DNA of 64,000 bases from a bacterium (GTDB lineage Bacteria > JAGOBX01), in assembly GCA_029551925.1 (NCBI GenBank), contig JAKPEO010000124.1:1-64000 (forward strand). Reading direction: 5' to 3'. How positions within the stretch are numbered: position 1 is the stretch's first letter; each line of letters opens with the position of its first letter. This document shows, in pieces, positions 44,713 to 53,253 of this stretch. The notes below the pieces were generated by a model. It saw only the letters and a list, made by a program, of their open reading frames with translations. It did no database searches and was not told the DNA's origin. The translations under genes were made by a program, and so were the position numbers.

Positions 44713-45175
44713 TTTCCATATTTTATTTATTAATCTTCTTATTATTTTCATCGCTTACAATTTTATGATGGATTATTTAAAAAATGCTCCGATTACTCAT
44801 CAAGAGATAAATGGTTTAAAATTTACATTAATTGGCGGCTTTAAAAAAAAAGAAGAAAAATTCTATTTTAAATTAACAATAGTAAATAATACCAATTCTG
44901 ACACGACGATCGTATTAGAAAAACCAATGCTGAAATTTATAATTGAACAAACTGAAAAAATACTATATGAAACAGATTTCAGTCAAGATTATAATAATGC
45001 CGATACCGCGGTATTGCAATTAAAAAAAAAAGAAAAAATAGAATTTTTGAAAAATGTAAATTTGCAAAATCTGAAACTAACTAATGGCTCGTATAAATTA
45101 ATCGCTTTATTATATAATCCGCAGCGCTATCAGATTATATCGTATTTTAAAATCGGCAAACAAAATTATTTATAA
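44681..45175 (+). CDS. Membrane-anchored protein with BsuPI-like domain
   Basis: A 164-residue protein with one N-terminal hydrophobic helix (FHILFINLLIIFIAYNF) and an extracytoplasmic beta-rich domain. The pattern FKLTIVNNTNSDTTIVLEKP, ILYETDFSQDY and LKKKEKIEF, then NGSYKLIALL, resembles the BsuPI (intracellular proteinase inhibitor) fold. The match is by eye and modest. It begins inside the end of nnr and its 3' end overlaps the helicase gene on the other strand by 10 bases. Confidence 0.6.
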   Translation: MSIFGRLSKSNFHILFINLLIIFIAYNFMMDYLKNAPITHQEINGLKFTLIGGFKKKEEKFYFKLTIVNNTNSDTTIVLEKPMLKFIIEQTEKILYETDFSQDYNNADTAVLQLKKKEKIEFLKNVNLQNLKLTNGSYKLIALLYNPQRYQIISYFKIGKQNYL

Positions 45176-47463
45176 TATTTTCTATTTCTTTTTTTGTTGT
45201 ATCTGCGATTAAAGCAGCTATTGCAAATTGAAAAAGGAAAATCTAACGGAAGCGCTTTTCCGCATATCCCGCATTTTTTCATTAATGCTTGCGAACTTAA
45301 AATTTCAATAACTAAATCCACAGCTTTGCGTTTTTCACTTGCGCAAGTCGGCAGTTCTTTAAAGTTTTCCGGATATCTAAAATGCAGCCAATTATACAAA
45401 TTGCAGACTTTAATGAAACTCTCCAATTCCTTCATATTTTCTACATCTGCAAAATTTTTATTGCCTAATTCTGAAATTTTCGGGGCAGGCACAACCAAAT
45501 CTTCATTCAGCATCGCCACATAATTTTTATAGTATTCCATACCTAATTTATCTTTAATATCAACAGGCGCAACCGCCAAATCAAACGCCTTATCTAAATT
45601 TTTTATCCTTTCCAAAAATTCGGTTTTATACAATAGTTCATCCATATCAGCAAGACAAAAAATATCGCTATCAATAACAACATATTTTTTGAAATGCCGA
45701 AAAATTTTTCCGATATTTTGTTCGCCGGTAAGCGATGAAATTATTTTTATATGTTCGAGCGTCGGAATAATATTTGCGCGTTCAACTTCCGGCAGACTTG
45801 TTGAAAATGCTTTCTGGATATTTTCTAAATCTTTTGAGTTAAACGCTGAAACATAGCCAATATCTTCGCGCCCGTATCTGCCTGCGCGGCCGCCGATTTG
45901 CCTGATTTCAGAAGAGGTAAGCGGCACCACCTGCCGATTTATCATTTTTGCTGTTGTATAGAATATCACTCGCCGAATCGGCAAATTCAACCCCATCGCT
46001 ATCGCATCAGTAGCTACTAAAATATCGGTTTCTTCTGAATTGAATCTGCGCGATTCTTCGCGCCGCACTTCCGGCGGCAACCCGCCGTAAATAACAGACA
46101 CTTTATACCCGCGTTTTTCAATATCGTATTTTATTTGTAAAACCTCGCGCCGCGAAAATGCCACTATGCAATCTTTGCGCTGTAATTCGTGAAATGATAC
46201 TGGCTTGCGTTCTACTTGAAGTTTAGTTAATCTATTGAGTTTTATTACTTTTAGCGGTTCGTCTAATAATTTTGTAATTTTTTCTACGAGTTTTAAAGCG
46301 TTCGGACTGCCTGTAAGAATTATATGTTTAGCTGGCGCGCCTAAAAGCGCTTGAGACCAAGCCCAGCCGCGTTGTGCGTCGCCTAATAATTGTATTTCAT
46401 CTATAACCGCGACATCTATTTCTTCATTTAGATTTATCATTTCTATTGTTGACGATAAATGCGTTGCGCCTTCAATAAAATCTTGCTCTTCGCCGGTAAG
46501 ATACGAACATACGACACCGCGTTTTTTTTGCTCTTCCTGACCTTCGAGCGCTAATAATCTTAACGGCGCTAAATACAAACCATTATTGGCTTTTGATAAT
46601 ATATTATGCGCTAAATATGTTTTGCCGCTGCAAGTCTCGCCCATATAAAATGTTATCTTGCGTTTTAAACGCCGCGCTAATACAAAAAAATCGTGATATG
46701 TATGAATATTAATTGATTGATTGATTAATTTCCGTATTTCTTTTTCTTTTATCTGTTTTATATTTTTTGTCTTGCGTTCAATATCTTCGGCTTTTTGCTG
46801 GCTATATTTAGGATGATAGGTCTTGATAATTTTCTCTATCGCTAAAAATGGATTGCGTTCAGCGTATCTTATTAAATAATCATAGTCCTTATTCGCTTGC
46901 GTTTCATCACCGTTATTTAATCCTATTAGTTTTTTTGTTAATAGCGCATTTCGCACAACTGAATATAAAGCAATAAATTTGTCGCATTCTTCACCCCAAT
47001 ATTTGATAAATTTGCGATTTTTCTGGACATTAGCTAAATCAAACGGACCGCGCAAAATTTTGCGCAATTCGTTTAATAATCTGCTTTCTAATCTGTCAGT
47101 ATAATCTAAAATTGTTAGTTTTTCATAATTTATCCGCTGCAAAAATTTTTTTATTTTATTATTGAATTCTATTCTTCGTTTTTCGTATAATTTTTGTTTT
47201 ATCTCTTTTATTAATTGTTTTTTTGATGAAATTAATGTTTGACAAATATCGCAATTGCATTCAGGCGACGGTTCAGCCCAATATTCATAAACCGCTTCTA
47301 AATCTTCGGTAATATAATAATTATATGTCTGTCTGTGAATTGTTAAAAGTTCGTCGTATTTTTCTAAATCTTCACTTTTATGAGTATTGTAATAATTTTC
47401 AATTATTTTTTTTTCTTGATTGTCAATTATGTTTAGTATTTTATATATTTCTGAAAGTTCCAC
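45166..47463 (-). CDS. SUV3-like ATP-dependent RNA helicase
   Basis: A 765-residue superfamily 2 helicase closest by motif to the SUV3 group, known from mitochondria and alphaproteobacteria. Motif I is MGETCSGKT (about 275), followed by LAPLRLLALEGQE, TGEEQDF, motif II DEIQ (about 353) with QRGWAWSQALLGAPA, motif III LTGS, ATDAIAMGLNLPIRRVIF and motif VI QIGGRAGRYG (about 521). A 260-residue N-terminal extension carries CNCDIC (69-74), and a C-terminal zinc-ribbon-like CGIC....CNSC ends the protein. Start is GTG at 47463 with AAAGGC upstream. A role in RNA turnover is inferred from SUV3. It is the last gene of the tRNA-Arg-headed run. Confidence 0.88.
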   Translation of the reverse strand: MELSEIYKILNIIDNQEKKIIENYYNTHKSEDLEKYDELLTIHRQTYNYYITEDLEAVYEYWAEPSPECNCDICQTLISSKKQLIKEIKQKLYEKRRIEFNNKIKKFLQRINYEKLTILDYTDRLESRLLNELRKILRGPFDLANVQKNRKFIKYWGEECDKFIALYSVVRNALLTKKLIGLNNGDETQANKDYDYLIRYAERNPFLAIEKIIKTYHPKYSQQKAEDIERKTKNIKQIKEKEIRKLINQSINIHTYHDFFVLARRLKRKITFYMGETCSGKTYLAHNILSKANNGLYLAPLRLLALEGQEEQKKRGVVCSYLTGEEQDFIEGATHLSSTIEMINLNEEIDVAVIDEIQLLGDAQRGWAWSQALLGAPAKHIILTGSPNALKLVEKITKLLDEPLKVIKLNRLTKLQVERKPVSFHELQRKDCIVAFSRREVLQIKYDIEKRGYKVSVIYGGLPPEVRREESRRFNSEETDILVATDAIAMGLNLPIRRVIFYTTAKMINRQVVPLTSSEIRQIGGRAGRYGREDIGYVSAFNSKDLENIQKAFSTSLPEVERANIIPTLEHIKIISSLTGEQNIGKIFRHFKKYVVIDSDIFCLADMDELLYKTEFLERIKNLDKAFDLAVAPVDIKDKLGMEYYKNYVAMLNEDLVVPAPKISELGNKNFADVENMKELESFIKVCNLYNWLHFRYPENFKELPTCASEKRKAVDLVIEILSSQALMKKCGICGKALPLDFPFSICNSCFNRRYNKKRNRKYYK

Positions 47464-47475
47464 TATTTTTTGCCT

Positions 47476-48096
47476 TTAATAAGTTGAGCCTAATCTATAA
47501 CCCAAAAAACCCTTTTCATCTTTAAATAATTCTAATAATATCCAGCCCTCTTTTAATAATTTATTAGCGTTTTCTAAATTATAAGTAGTTTCGATTTTCT
47601 TGATTTTACTTAGGTCTGGTTTGTTTTTTAAAATGTTAATGATTTCGTCTAATTTGCTATTTAAATTCCGCAGTTCTATCAATTCTTCGGATACTTTTGT
47701 TTCTTTTTTTGGTTCTGTTTTATTTTCTTTTTTTTCGATTAATTCTTCTTTTTTTTTCGCGGTTATTTGAGATTTGAAATTTTCGATTTTGTCTTGCGGA
47801 GCAATTATCACATTTTCGCTTTTATTTTTTGGCAATTCTTTTGACTGCTGTTTTTTATCAGACGCTGATGGCGCAAGCGGCTCGTCTATTTTTTTTCTCG
47901 GTTCTTCTTCAAAAAAATAATCGATATCTATTTTAAAATAATCGGCAATTTTTGATAACACAGCATTAGTCGGACGATTCAAATCCTTTTCCCAAAATTT
48001 TATTTTTTCTTCGCTGACTCCGATAATTTCAGCAAGCTGCATTTCGCTTAAATCTTGACTAAATCTTAATGCTTTAATTTTTAGACCTATACTCAT
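47476..48096 (-). CDS. XRE-family HTH protein with charged linker
   Basis: A 206-residue protein with an N-terminal Cro/C1-type helix-turn-helix (LKIKALRFSQDLSEMQLAEI, IGVSEEKIKFWEKDLNRPTN). A Lys/Glu-rich low-complexity linker (about 70-140) and a small C-terminal part (ELIELRNLNSKLDEIINILK, LLKEGWILLELFKDEKGFLGYRL) follow. It probably regulates transcription; the target is unknown. ATGA overlap with lgt and a 12-base gap to the helicase gene suggest co-expression. Confidence 0.8.
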   Translation of the reverse strand: MSIGLKIKALRFSQDLSEMQLAEIIGVSEEKIKFWEKDLNRPTNAVLSKIADYFKIDIDYFFEEEPRKKIDEPLAPSASDKKQQSKELPKNKSENVIIAPQDKIENFKSQITAKKKEELIEKKENKTEPKKETKVSEELIELRNLNSKLDEIINILKNKPDLSKIKKIETTYNLENANKLLKEGWILLELFKDEKGFLGYRLGSTY

Positions 48097-48935
48097 TTTT
48101 CTTTCACCTGCCGAATTTTTAAAATTAAAATAATAGCGAATATAAAAACAAATAAACTTACTATTTGCGAAAAAGTCAAGACATCATTGAAAATATATGT
48201 TTGATCCGGCTCTCTAAAAAATTCAATAATAAAGCGCCATATAGAATAAAATAAAATATAAAGAACAAACAACTCGCCATTTTTCTTTTTGAATTTTTTA
48301 TCATAAAAAAATAAAAATAATGCCAAAATAATTAAAAATATCGCTTCCATTAATTGCGTAGCATAGACAGGCGCTGAAAATTTATCATAAACAGAAATTA
48401 TATTTAATACTCTATGTTTGATAAAAGCCGGCGCAGGCTCTGGAAATTGCACGGCAAAAATTGACGAGGCATCACAGATTTTACCATAGCAGCAGCCGAA
48501 ACTAAAACAGCCGAGCCGCCCGAAAAAATGACCAATAGCCAGTCCGGGCGCAATACAATCGAGCGCATCGCGAATTTCTATTTGAAATTTGCGACATAAT
48601 AAAATACCTGTTATTATACCGAATATTATTCCGCCGTAAAATACTAATCCGCCATTGTATATTTTAAAAATATCTATCCAATTATCCTCAAATTCTGATA
48701 AATTCACTAATACATAATTCAAGCGCGCACCGATTATTCCAAGTATCGCGGAATAAAATATTATATCTGATAATTTTTCTTTATTTATATTGTATGACTT
48801 CGCTCTGATAAAAGCAGTTATAAATAACGCTATAAAACCGAGCGCTGCTAATACGCCAAAAGTATATATTGTTAGTTCATTTCCGAAAATCGGAATATTT
48901 ATCGGGAGATATATTTTAAATATTATCGGATACAT
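48093..48935 (-). CDS. lgt: Phosphatidylglycerol--prolipoprotein diacylglyceryl transferase
   Basis: First step of lipoprotein maturation: adds diacylglycerol to the lipobox Cys. The 280-residue inner-membrane protein has about seven helices. It shows the Lgt signature IGHFFGRLGCFSFGCCYG, plus GLVFYGGIIFGI and a C-terminal RFIIEFFREPD. Its ATG lies 20 bases inside the end of lspA, so the two lipoprotein-processing enzymes are co-translated. Several predicted substrates are encoded in the window. Confidence 0.96.
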   Translation of the reverse strand: MYPIIFKIYLPINIPIFGNELTIYTFGVLAALGFIALFITAFIRAKSYNINKEKLSDIIFYSAILGIIGARLNYVLVNLSEFEDNWIDIFKIYNGGLVFYGGIIFGIITGILLCRKFQIEIRDALDCIAPGLAIGHFFGRLGCFSFGCCYGKICDASSIFAVQFPEPAPAFIKHRVLNIISVYDKFSAPVYATQLMEAIFLIILALFLFFYDKKFKKKNGELFVLYILFYSIWRFIIEFFREPDQTYIFNDVLTFSQIVSLFVFIFAIILILKIRQVKEK

Positions 48936-49488
48936 TTTTATCTTCTTTGCTTTTTGCGTCAGTATCTTTTTCTTCTGAATCTTTGAAATCTAACATTGTA
49001 TCAATGCACAATAAAACTACGCCGCAGCTAATCAGCGAATCAGCCAAATTAAAAGCAGGCCAGCGATCTAAATAATAGCCGCTAAATTCTATTCCTAAAA
49101 TTTTAAACGGAGCAATTGATATATTGAAAAAATCAATATCAATAAAATCTACAACATACCCGTAAAATATTCTATCAATAAAATTTCCAAATGCTCCTGT
49201 GATTATTCCTAAGAATGCTAATTTTATTAATAAATTTTTGTTCTCGGTTTTGTAAAATATAAATAATAAAATTATTATCGCCAAAGGAATGATATAAGAA
49301 AATATTTCGCCGAACTCTTGAAACATACCAAAAGCAATACCAGTATTTCTGATATAAGTAATTTTGAAAAATTCGCCTAATATATTTTTTGATTCGCCTA
49401 ACTCAAAATTTTTATGAATGTATAATTTAGAAATAGCGTCTAAAACTAATAAAATTAGCCCGCTGATTAACCAATATATTTTTTTCAT
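48916..49488 (-). CDS. lspA: Lipoprotein signal peptidase (signal peptidase II)
   Basis: Cleaves the signal peptide in front of the lipidated Cys. The 190-residue membrane protein has four helices and the two catalytic Asp motifs, GNFIDRIFYGYVVDFIDI and FNLADSLISCG. TYIRNTGIAFGMF is also conserved. A charged C-terminal tail (DSEEKDTDAKSKEDK) makes it some 20-25 residues longer than usual; part of this tail overlaps the start of lgt. Confidence 0.96.
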   Translation of the reverse strand: MKKIYWLISGLILLVLDAISKLYIHKNFELGESKNILGEFFKITYIRNTGIAFGMFQEFGEIFSYIIPLAIIILLFIFYKTENKNLLIKLAFLGIITGAFGNFIDRIFYGYVVDFIDIDFFNISIAPFKILGIEFSGYYLDRWPAFNLADSLISCGVVLLCIDTMLDFKDSEEKDTDAKSKEDKNVSDNI

Positions 49489-49490
49489 TT

Positions 49491-50444
49491 TTAATCTGCT
49501 TTCAGTTTTTCTCTTGATAATTTTATCGTTATTGTATATGCTTTTGCCGGCGTGCCGTCGTCATTGAATTTTGTTATTATATCAGAAATCATTATATTCA
49601 TATTTTGTATATCGTCAGAGATTTTTGGAAATACAATAAAGCCATTTTCAATAGCATTTGGATAAATGTATTTATTTTTAAACATTAAATTTTCCGGAAA
49701 ATTATGCTTAAATTTATATTCTTGTATGTTGCTGACTCTATTGACGGTATTTGTCACATCAGATACTGAGACATTAAATAAACTTAATTTGCCGGCAGGC
49801 GTAGCTGAAATCGCTTCCGTTAAATACGATATACCAGCATATCTGAATACAGGCATAAATATTCTTTTAAAAAAACTGATTTTATATTTTTCTTTGAATG
49901 TGTAATGTAGATTATATTTTTTTAATTCTTCATAAGACAATGTATTGTATTGTCTTCCGTTTTCATCTACTATTACGCAATAATTACATATATCAAATAA
50001 AATTTTATTTTGATTGTTGTTTTTTACACTGAAATAAAACGGAGTAAGATTAGTTTCATAAAAATATCTTTTTTCTTGCGTTTGCAAGCGGCTGCTGTTG
50101 ATTTGTTCTATTTCATCGCTATTTATTTTTTTGTGTTCTTCGCTGGTTATATTTTCTGTGTTTAAAAAATAAAATGGCACAGTTTTATATCCTTTTTCTG
50201 AAAATATTTTTTTTTCCTGCACTATCATTGAAAAATTATCTTTTAAAAATTCAAAATTTGCGAATTTGAATAAAATAATTATGCCGTCTAACTCTACTTT
50301 ATAACTTTTTGTGATTTCATCGAATTGCGCTTCTATTGGTATTATATTATATGATTGTTTATATTCAGGCGCTATTATTTTTTTTGAAACGCAAGAAAAA
50401 AATATAAACGCGCTTATTATTATTAAAAATCTTAAATTATTCAT
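49491..50444 (-). CDS. Hypothetical lipoprotein
   Basis: A 317-residue protein with a lipoprotein signal (FLIIISAFIFFSC, Cys near 18). The rest looks beta-rich, with YKVELDGIIILFKFANFEFL, YFSVKNNNQNKILFD and a final IMISDIITKFNDDGTPAKAY. I do not recognise a family. It lies between the DUF4254 gene (ATGA overlap) and lspA (2-base gap), and its lipidation would depend on the downstream lgt and lspA. Confidence 0.7.
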   Translation of the reverse strand: MNNLRFLIIISAFIFFSCVSKKIIAPEYKQSYNIIPIEAQFDEITKSYKVELDGIIILFKFANFEFLKDNFSMIVQEKKIFSEKGYKTVPFYFLNTENITSEEHKKINSDEIEQINSSRLQTQEKRYFYETNLTPFYFSVKNNNQNKILFDICNYCVIVDENGRQYNTLSYEELKKYNLHYTFKEKYKISFFKRIFMPVFRYAGISYLTEAISATPAGKLSLFNVSVSDVTNTVNRVSNIQEYKFKHNFPENLMFKNKYIYPNAIENGFIVFPKISDDIQNMNIMISDIITKFNDDGTPAKAYTITIKLSREKLKAD

Positions 50445-51055
50445 TTTCTTTTAGATTTCTTTTTGTATAAAATAGGATTGAGCGTCGGGTCATTATACAT
50501 TTTCATTTGTCTGTAAATTTTATGAATTAGTTCGCCTTTTAATATTTTTTCTAATGTTGTATTTATTGCTTGCGCTAAATCGACGCGCTGAATTTTTAAA
50601 ATTTTTAATTTATCACTGCATTTTTTTTTATGATCGGCGGCGGCGTTTTTACGCAAAGTTTCAAGCGCCATATGATAAATTTTTAACGATATTATCGTTA
50701 ATCTATCAAGCGCCGCGCCTAATGTTTCTGTCGGCGAATAACTATTTTTTTTCGGTTTGATTTTTTTGTTCGCAAGTTCATTGAATATATAAATGTCTAT
50801 TATCTCTATCGTGTCATTGCGCAATTGATTTTCTTTATCTATTTTTCTTTTAACATTCGCTATTATTTCGTCTGATACATCGACAGCCCGTGCTTCGTCT
50901 TCTAAATGCCACAGCGTATAATTATGAAATAACAATTTTATTACTAAATTTTCTAATTCGTTTTTTGTATTATTTGTTAATTTAATTTTGTTTTGAGAAT
51001 GCCAATTTTTTATTAATTTGTCAAATAAATTTATTAGTTTTTCAGCATTAAACAT
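50441..51055 (-). CDS. DUF4254 family protein
   Basis: A mostly helical protein of about 204 residues. HNYTLWHLEDEARAVDVSDE, KKNSYSPTETLGAALDRL and the C-terminal IYRQMKMYNDPTLNPILYKK match what I know of DUF4254, a family of unknown function often near glycosyltransferase or LPS genes. I prefer the ATG at 51055; the TTG at 51067 has weaker support. It sits between the cNMP-binding gene and a lipoprotein gene. Confidence 0.8.
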   Translation of the reverse strand: MFNAEKLINLFDKLIKNWHSQNKIKLTNNTKNELENLVIKLLFHNYTLWHLEDEARAVDVSDEIIANVKRKIDKENQLRNDTIEIIDIYIFNELANKKIKPKKNSYSPTETLGAALDRLTIISLKIYHMALETLRKNAAADHKKKCSDKLKILKIQRVDLAQAINTTLEKILKGELIHKIYRQMKMYNDPTLNPILYKKKSKRK

Positions 51056-51073
51056 AATTTTATCCAATTAATT

Positions 51074-51526
51074 TTATAATAATAAAGTATTGAGTTCTAT
51101 CAGCCGTTTCGCTAATATTTCAGCTAATGCCGTTATTATTTTAAATGCGATATCAGTATGTTTTTCTTTTATCACTTCAAAATTTTTTCGCGATAAAAAT
51201 GTCAATTCGCATTCTGTCGCAGTATAAACAGAAGCAGTATATGGAATATTTGCGAGCATAGATATTTCACCGAACACATCGCCTTTTCCTAATTTGCCTA
51301 ATGGCTTTGCGCCTTCTGGCGTTTTTTTTATTACTTTGACTTCGCCTGAATTTATTAAAAATATTCCTTCGCCTCTTTTACCTTCCGCGCAAATAGGTAT
51401 ATGCCCAGGATATTTTTGCTGCTCTAAATATTCTTTTACAATTTCCATTTCAAAACCTGATAAATTATGAAATATCTGCGAAAAATCTGAAATATCAGTG
51501 ATATTTGCTTGAAATTTTAATGTCAT
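51074..51526 (-). CDS. Cyclic nucleotide-binding-domain protein without DNA-binding domain
   Basis: A 150-residue stand-alone Crp/Fnr-type sensor domain. It has EGKRGEGIFLINSGEVKVI, LGKLGKGDVFGEISMLANIPYTASV and a final C-helix (FKIITALAEILAKRLIELN). The phosphate-binding cassette has Tyr (PYTASV) where cAMP binders have Arg-Ser/Thr-Ala, so classical cAMP binding is doubtful. No helix-turn-helix follows. GGAG precedes the ATG. It may respond to another nucleotide or act only as a protein-binding module. Confidence 0.85.
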   Translation of the reverse strand: MTLKFQANITDISDFSQIFHNLSGFEMEIVKEYLEQQKYPGHIPICAEGKRGEGIFLINSGEVKVIKKTPEGAKPLGKLGKGDVFGEISMLANIPYTASVYTATECELTFLSRKNFEVIKEKHTDIAFKIITALAEILAKRLIELNTLLL

Positions 51527-51545
51527 TTTTTACTCCGCTATTTTT

Positions 51546-52529
51546 TTAAAAATGTTCGCATTTTATTTTTTCGATTATTTTCATATCAGAATCAACCATC
51601 ATTTTTATTAATTGCTCAAAACTCGTTTCAGGTTGCCACTTCAATATTTTCCGCGCTTTTGAAACATCGCCTAATAATTCATGCACTTCCGCAGGTCTGA
51701 AAAATTTTTCATCTACTATCACATATTTTTTATAATCCAATCCAACATAATCAAATGCAATTTCACAAAATTCGCGAACCGTATGCATTTCGCCAGTTGC
51801 AATCACAAAATCTTCAGGAGTATCATTCTGAAGCATCAGCCACATAGCTTTGACATAATCGCCTGCAAACCCCCAATCACGCTTTGCTTCTAAATTACCT
51901 AATCGTAATTCGTTTGATAATCCGTGTTTTATCATTGCTACGCCGTTTGTTATTTTTCTGGTTACAAATTCTAACCCGCGCCGTGGAGATTCGTGATTGA
52001 ATAAAATGCCAGATACGCAAAATAAATTATAACTTTCGCGATAATTGACTGTTATCCAATGACCATAAACCTTTGCTACGCCATAAGGACTGCGCGGATA
52101 AAACGGCGTCTTTTCGTTTTGTGGGGAAGTTTGAACTTTTCCAAACATCTCACTTGATGACGCTTGATAAAATTTTGTGTCTGGTTTTATCATTAATATC
52201 GCTTCTAATAATCTTGTCACGCCCAATGCTGTTATCTCGCCTGTTAACAACGGCTGATTCCACGAAGTAGGCACAAAACTTTGCGCACCCAAATTATAAA
52301 TTTCGTCCGGCTGTATGTCTTTTATAACATTTATTAATGAACTTTGGTCTAGTAAATCGCCAGATATTAATGTTATCCGCTCTTTAAAATGTAATATTCT
52401 ATCTAAATTTAACGTGCTCGAACGGCGCTGTAAACCATAAACCTCATAACCTTTCTCTAACAAAAATTCCGCTAAATACGAACCGTCTTGACCGGTAATG
52501 CCTGTGATTATCGCTCTTTTTCTTTTCAT
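51546..52529 (-). CDS. gmd: GDP-mannose 4,6-dehydratase
   Basis: Turns GDP-mannose into GDP-4-keto-6-deoxymannose, precursor of GDP-fucose, GDP-rhamnose and related sugars. The 327-residue SDR enzyme has [38 protein letters not shown], the catalytic YGVAK in [12 protein letters not shown], and [20 protein letters not shown] lies upstream of the ATG. The gene begins 25 bases after tRNA-Arg on the same strand and starts the envelope gene run. Confidence 0.96.
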   Translation of the reverse strand: MKRKRAIITGITGQDGSYLAEFLLEKGYEVYGLQRRSSTLNLDRILHFKERITLISGDLLDQSSLINVIKDIQPDEIYNLGAQSFVPTSWNQPLLTGEITALGVTRLLEAILMIKPDTKFYQASSSEMFGKVQTSPQNEKTPFYPRSPYGVAKVYGHWITVNYRESYNLFCVSGILFNHESPRRGLEFVTRKITNGVAMIKHGLSNELRLGNLEAKRDWGFAGDYVKAMWLMLQNDTPEDFVIATGEMHTVREFCEIAFDYVGLDYKKYVIVDEKFFRPAEVHELLGDVSKARKILKWQPETSFEQLIKMMVDSDMKIIEKIKCEHF

Positions 52530-52554
52530 TGATGCTTTTCTCCATATTTTTTTC

Positions 52555-52628
52555 TACCCCCGAGACGATTCGAACGTCCGACCAACGGTTTAGGAAACCG
52601 CTGCTCTATCCTACTGAGCTACGGGGAT
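52555..52628 (-). tRNA. tRNA-Arg (CCT)
   Basis: A 74-base cloverleaf on the minus strand without encoded CCA. Acceptor ATCCCCG pairs with CGGGGGT, the anticodon stem GCGGT/ACCGT holds loop TTCCTAA (anticodon CCT), and the T-arm is GGACG-TTCGAAT-CGTCT. The discriminator base is A. No terminator separates it from gmd 25 bases on, so it is probably cut out of the operon transcript. Confidence 0.95.
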
Positions 52629-52674
52629 AGGTGTAAATTAATTTAATTAAATTTACGCTTCTTTTTCTTTGAAA

Positions 52675-52691
52675 TTCCTTGATAATTCAAA
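52675..52691 (-). promoter_or_regulatory. Motif upstream of tRNA-Arg shared with tRNA-Phe
   Basis: Plus-strand TTCCTTGATAATTCAAA; the corresponding block upstream of tRNA-Phe is TTCCTTGAAAAATCAAA (37218-37234). On the minus strand it includes a TTGAAT that could be a -35. It begins 47 bases before the tRNA, against 22 for tRNA-Phe. Confidence 0.4.
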
Positions 52692-52828
52692 ATTTTTTTT
52701 TAAAAAATGAAATTATATTTAATTTATTTTTTTTGTCAATCTGTTTTTCTCAATTTCAAGTATTTATTGAATTAAAAACTTCTTTTATTTTTTTATTTTT
52801 TTATTAAGATATAAGTAAAAAAATAAAA

Positions 52829-52839
52829 AAGGAGAAGGG
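52829..52839 (+). promoter_or_regulatory. Strong ribosome binding site of the PilZ gene
   Basis: AAGGAGAAGGG lies a few bases before the ATG at 52845, among the strongest such sites in the window. Confidence 0.65.
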
Positions 52840-52844
52840 CTGAT

Positions 52845-53219
52845 ATGGAAAACAAAAGAAATTTTACACGTGTTAATTTCGATACGCGAGGCGAATTAAA
52901 ATACAAAAATAAAACAATATCTGCAGAAATAAAAAATTTAAGTTTGAAAGGCGCTTTTTTTGTGACCGCTGAAAAAATTCCAATTGATGCAGAGGTAGAA
53001 TTTAAAATATTTTTAGTAGGCAGCACATCAGATTTAAGCGTTTCTGCAAAAGGTAAAGTTGTGCGTGTTGAAGAATCCGGTATCGGCGTGAATATTACAG
53101 AAATAAATGTTGATTCGTTTATTCATTTAAAAAACATTATTCAATATAATTCCGGTGACCCAGAAAAAACCGTTGAAGAATTTCAAAATTATCTAAAAAA
53201 CACCTTAGGCAAAAAATAA
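52845..53219 (+). CDS. PilZ-domain c-di-GMP receptor
   Basis: A 124-residue single-domain protein. Both c-di-GMP-binding motifs are present: RxxxR as R5-NFT-R9 and [D/N]xSxxG as NLSLKG (31-36). A Gly/Val-rich beta-barrel (AFFVTAEKIPIDAEVEFKI, GIGVNITEI) follows and a short helical tail. It probably reports c-di-GMP made by GGDEF proteins such as the one at 8752-10629. It forms its own unit, divergent from tRNA-Arg and convergent with the ROK gene. Confidence 0.92.
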   Translation: MENKRNFTRVNFDTRGELKYKNKTISAEIKNLSLKGAFFVTAEKIPIDAEVEFKIFLVGSTSDLSVSAKGKVVRVEESGIGVNITEINVDSFIHLKNIIQYNSGDPEKTVEEFQNYLKNTLGKK

Positions 53220-53253
53220 AAAAATTAATTATTTGTATTTTTCTCGTGTTTTT

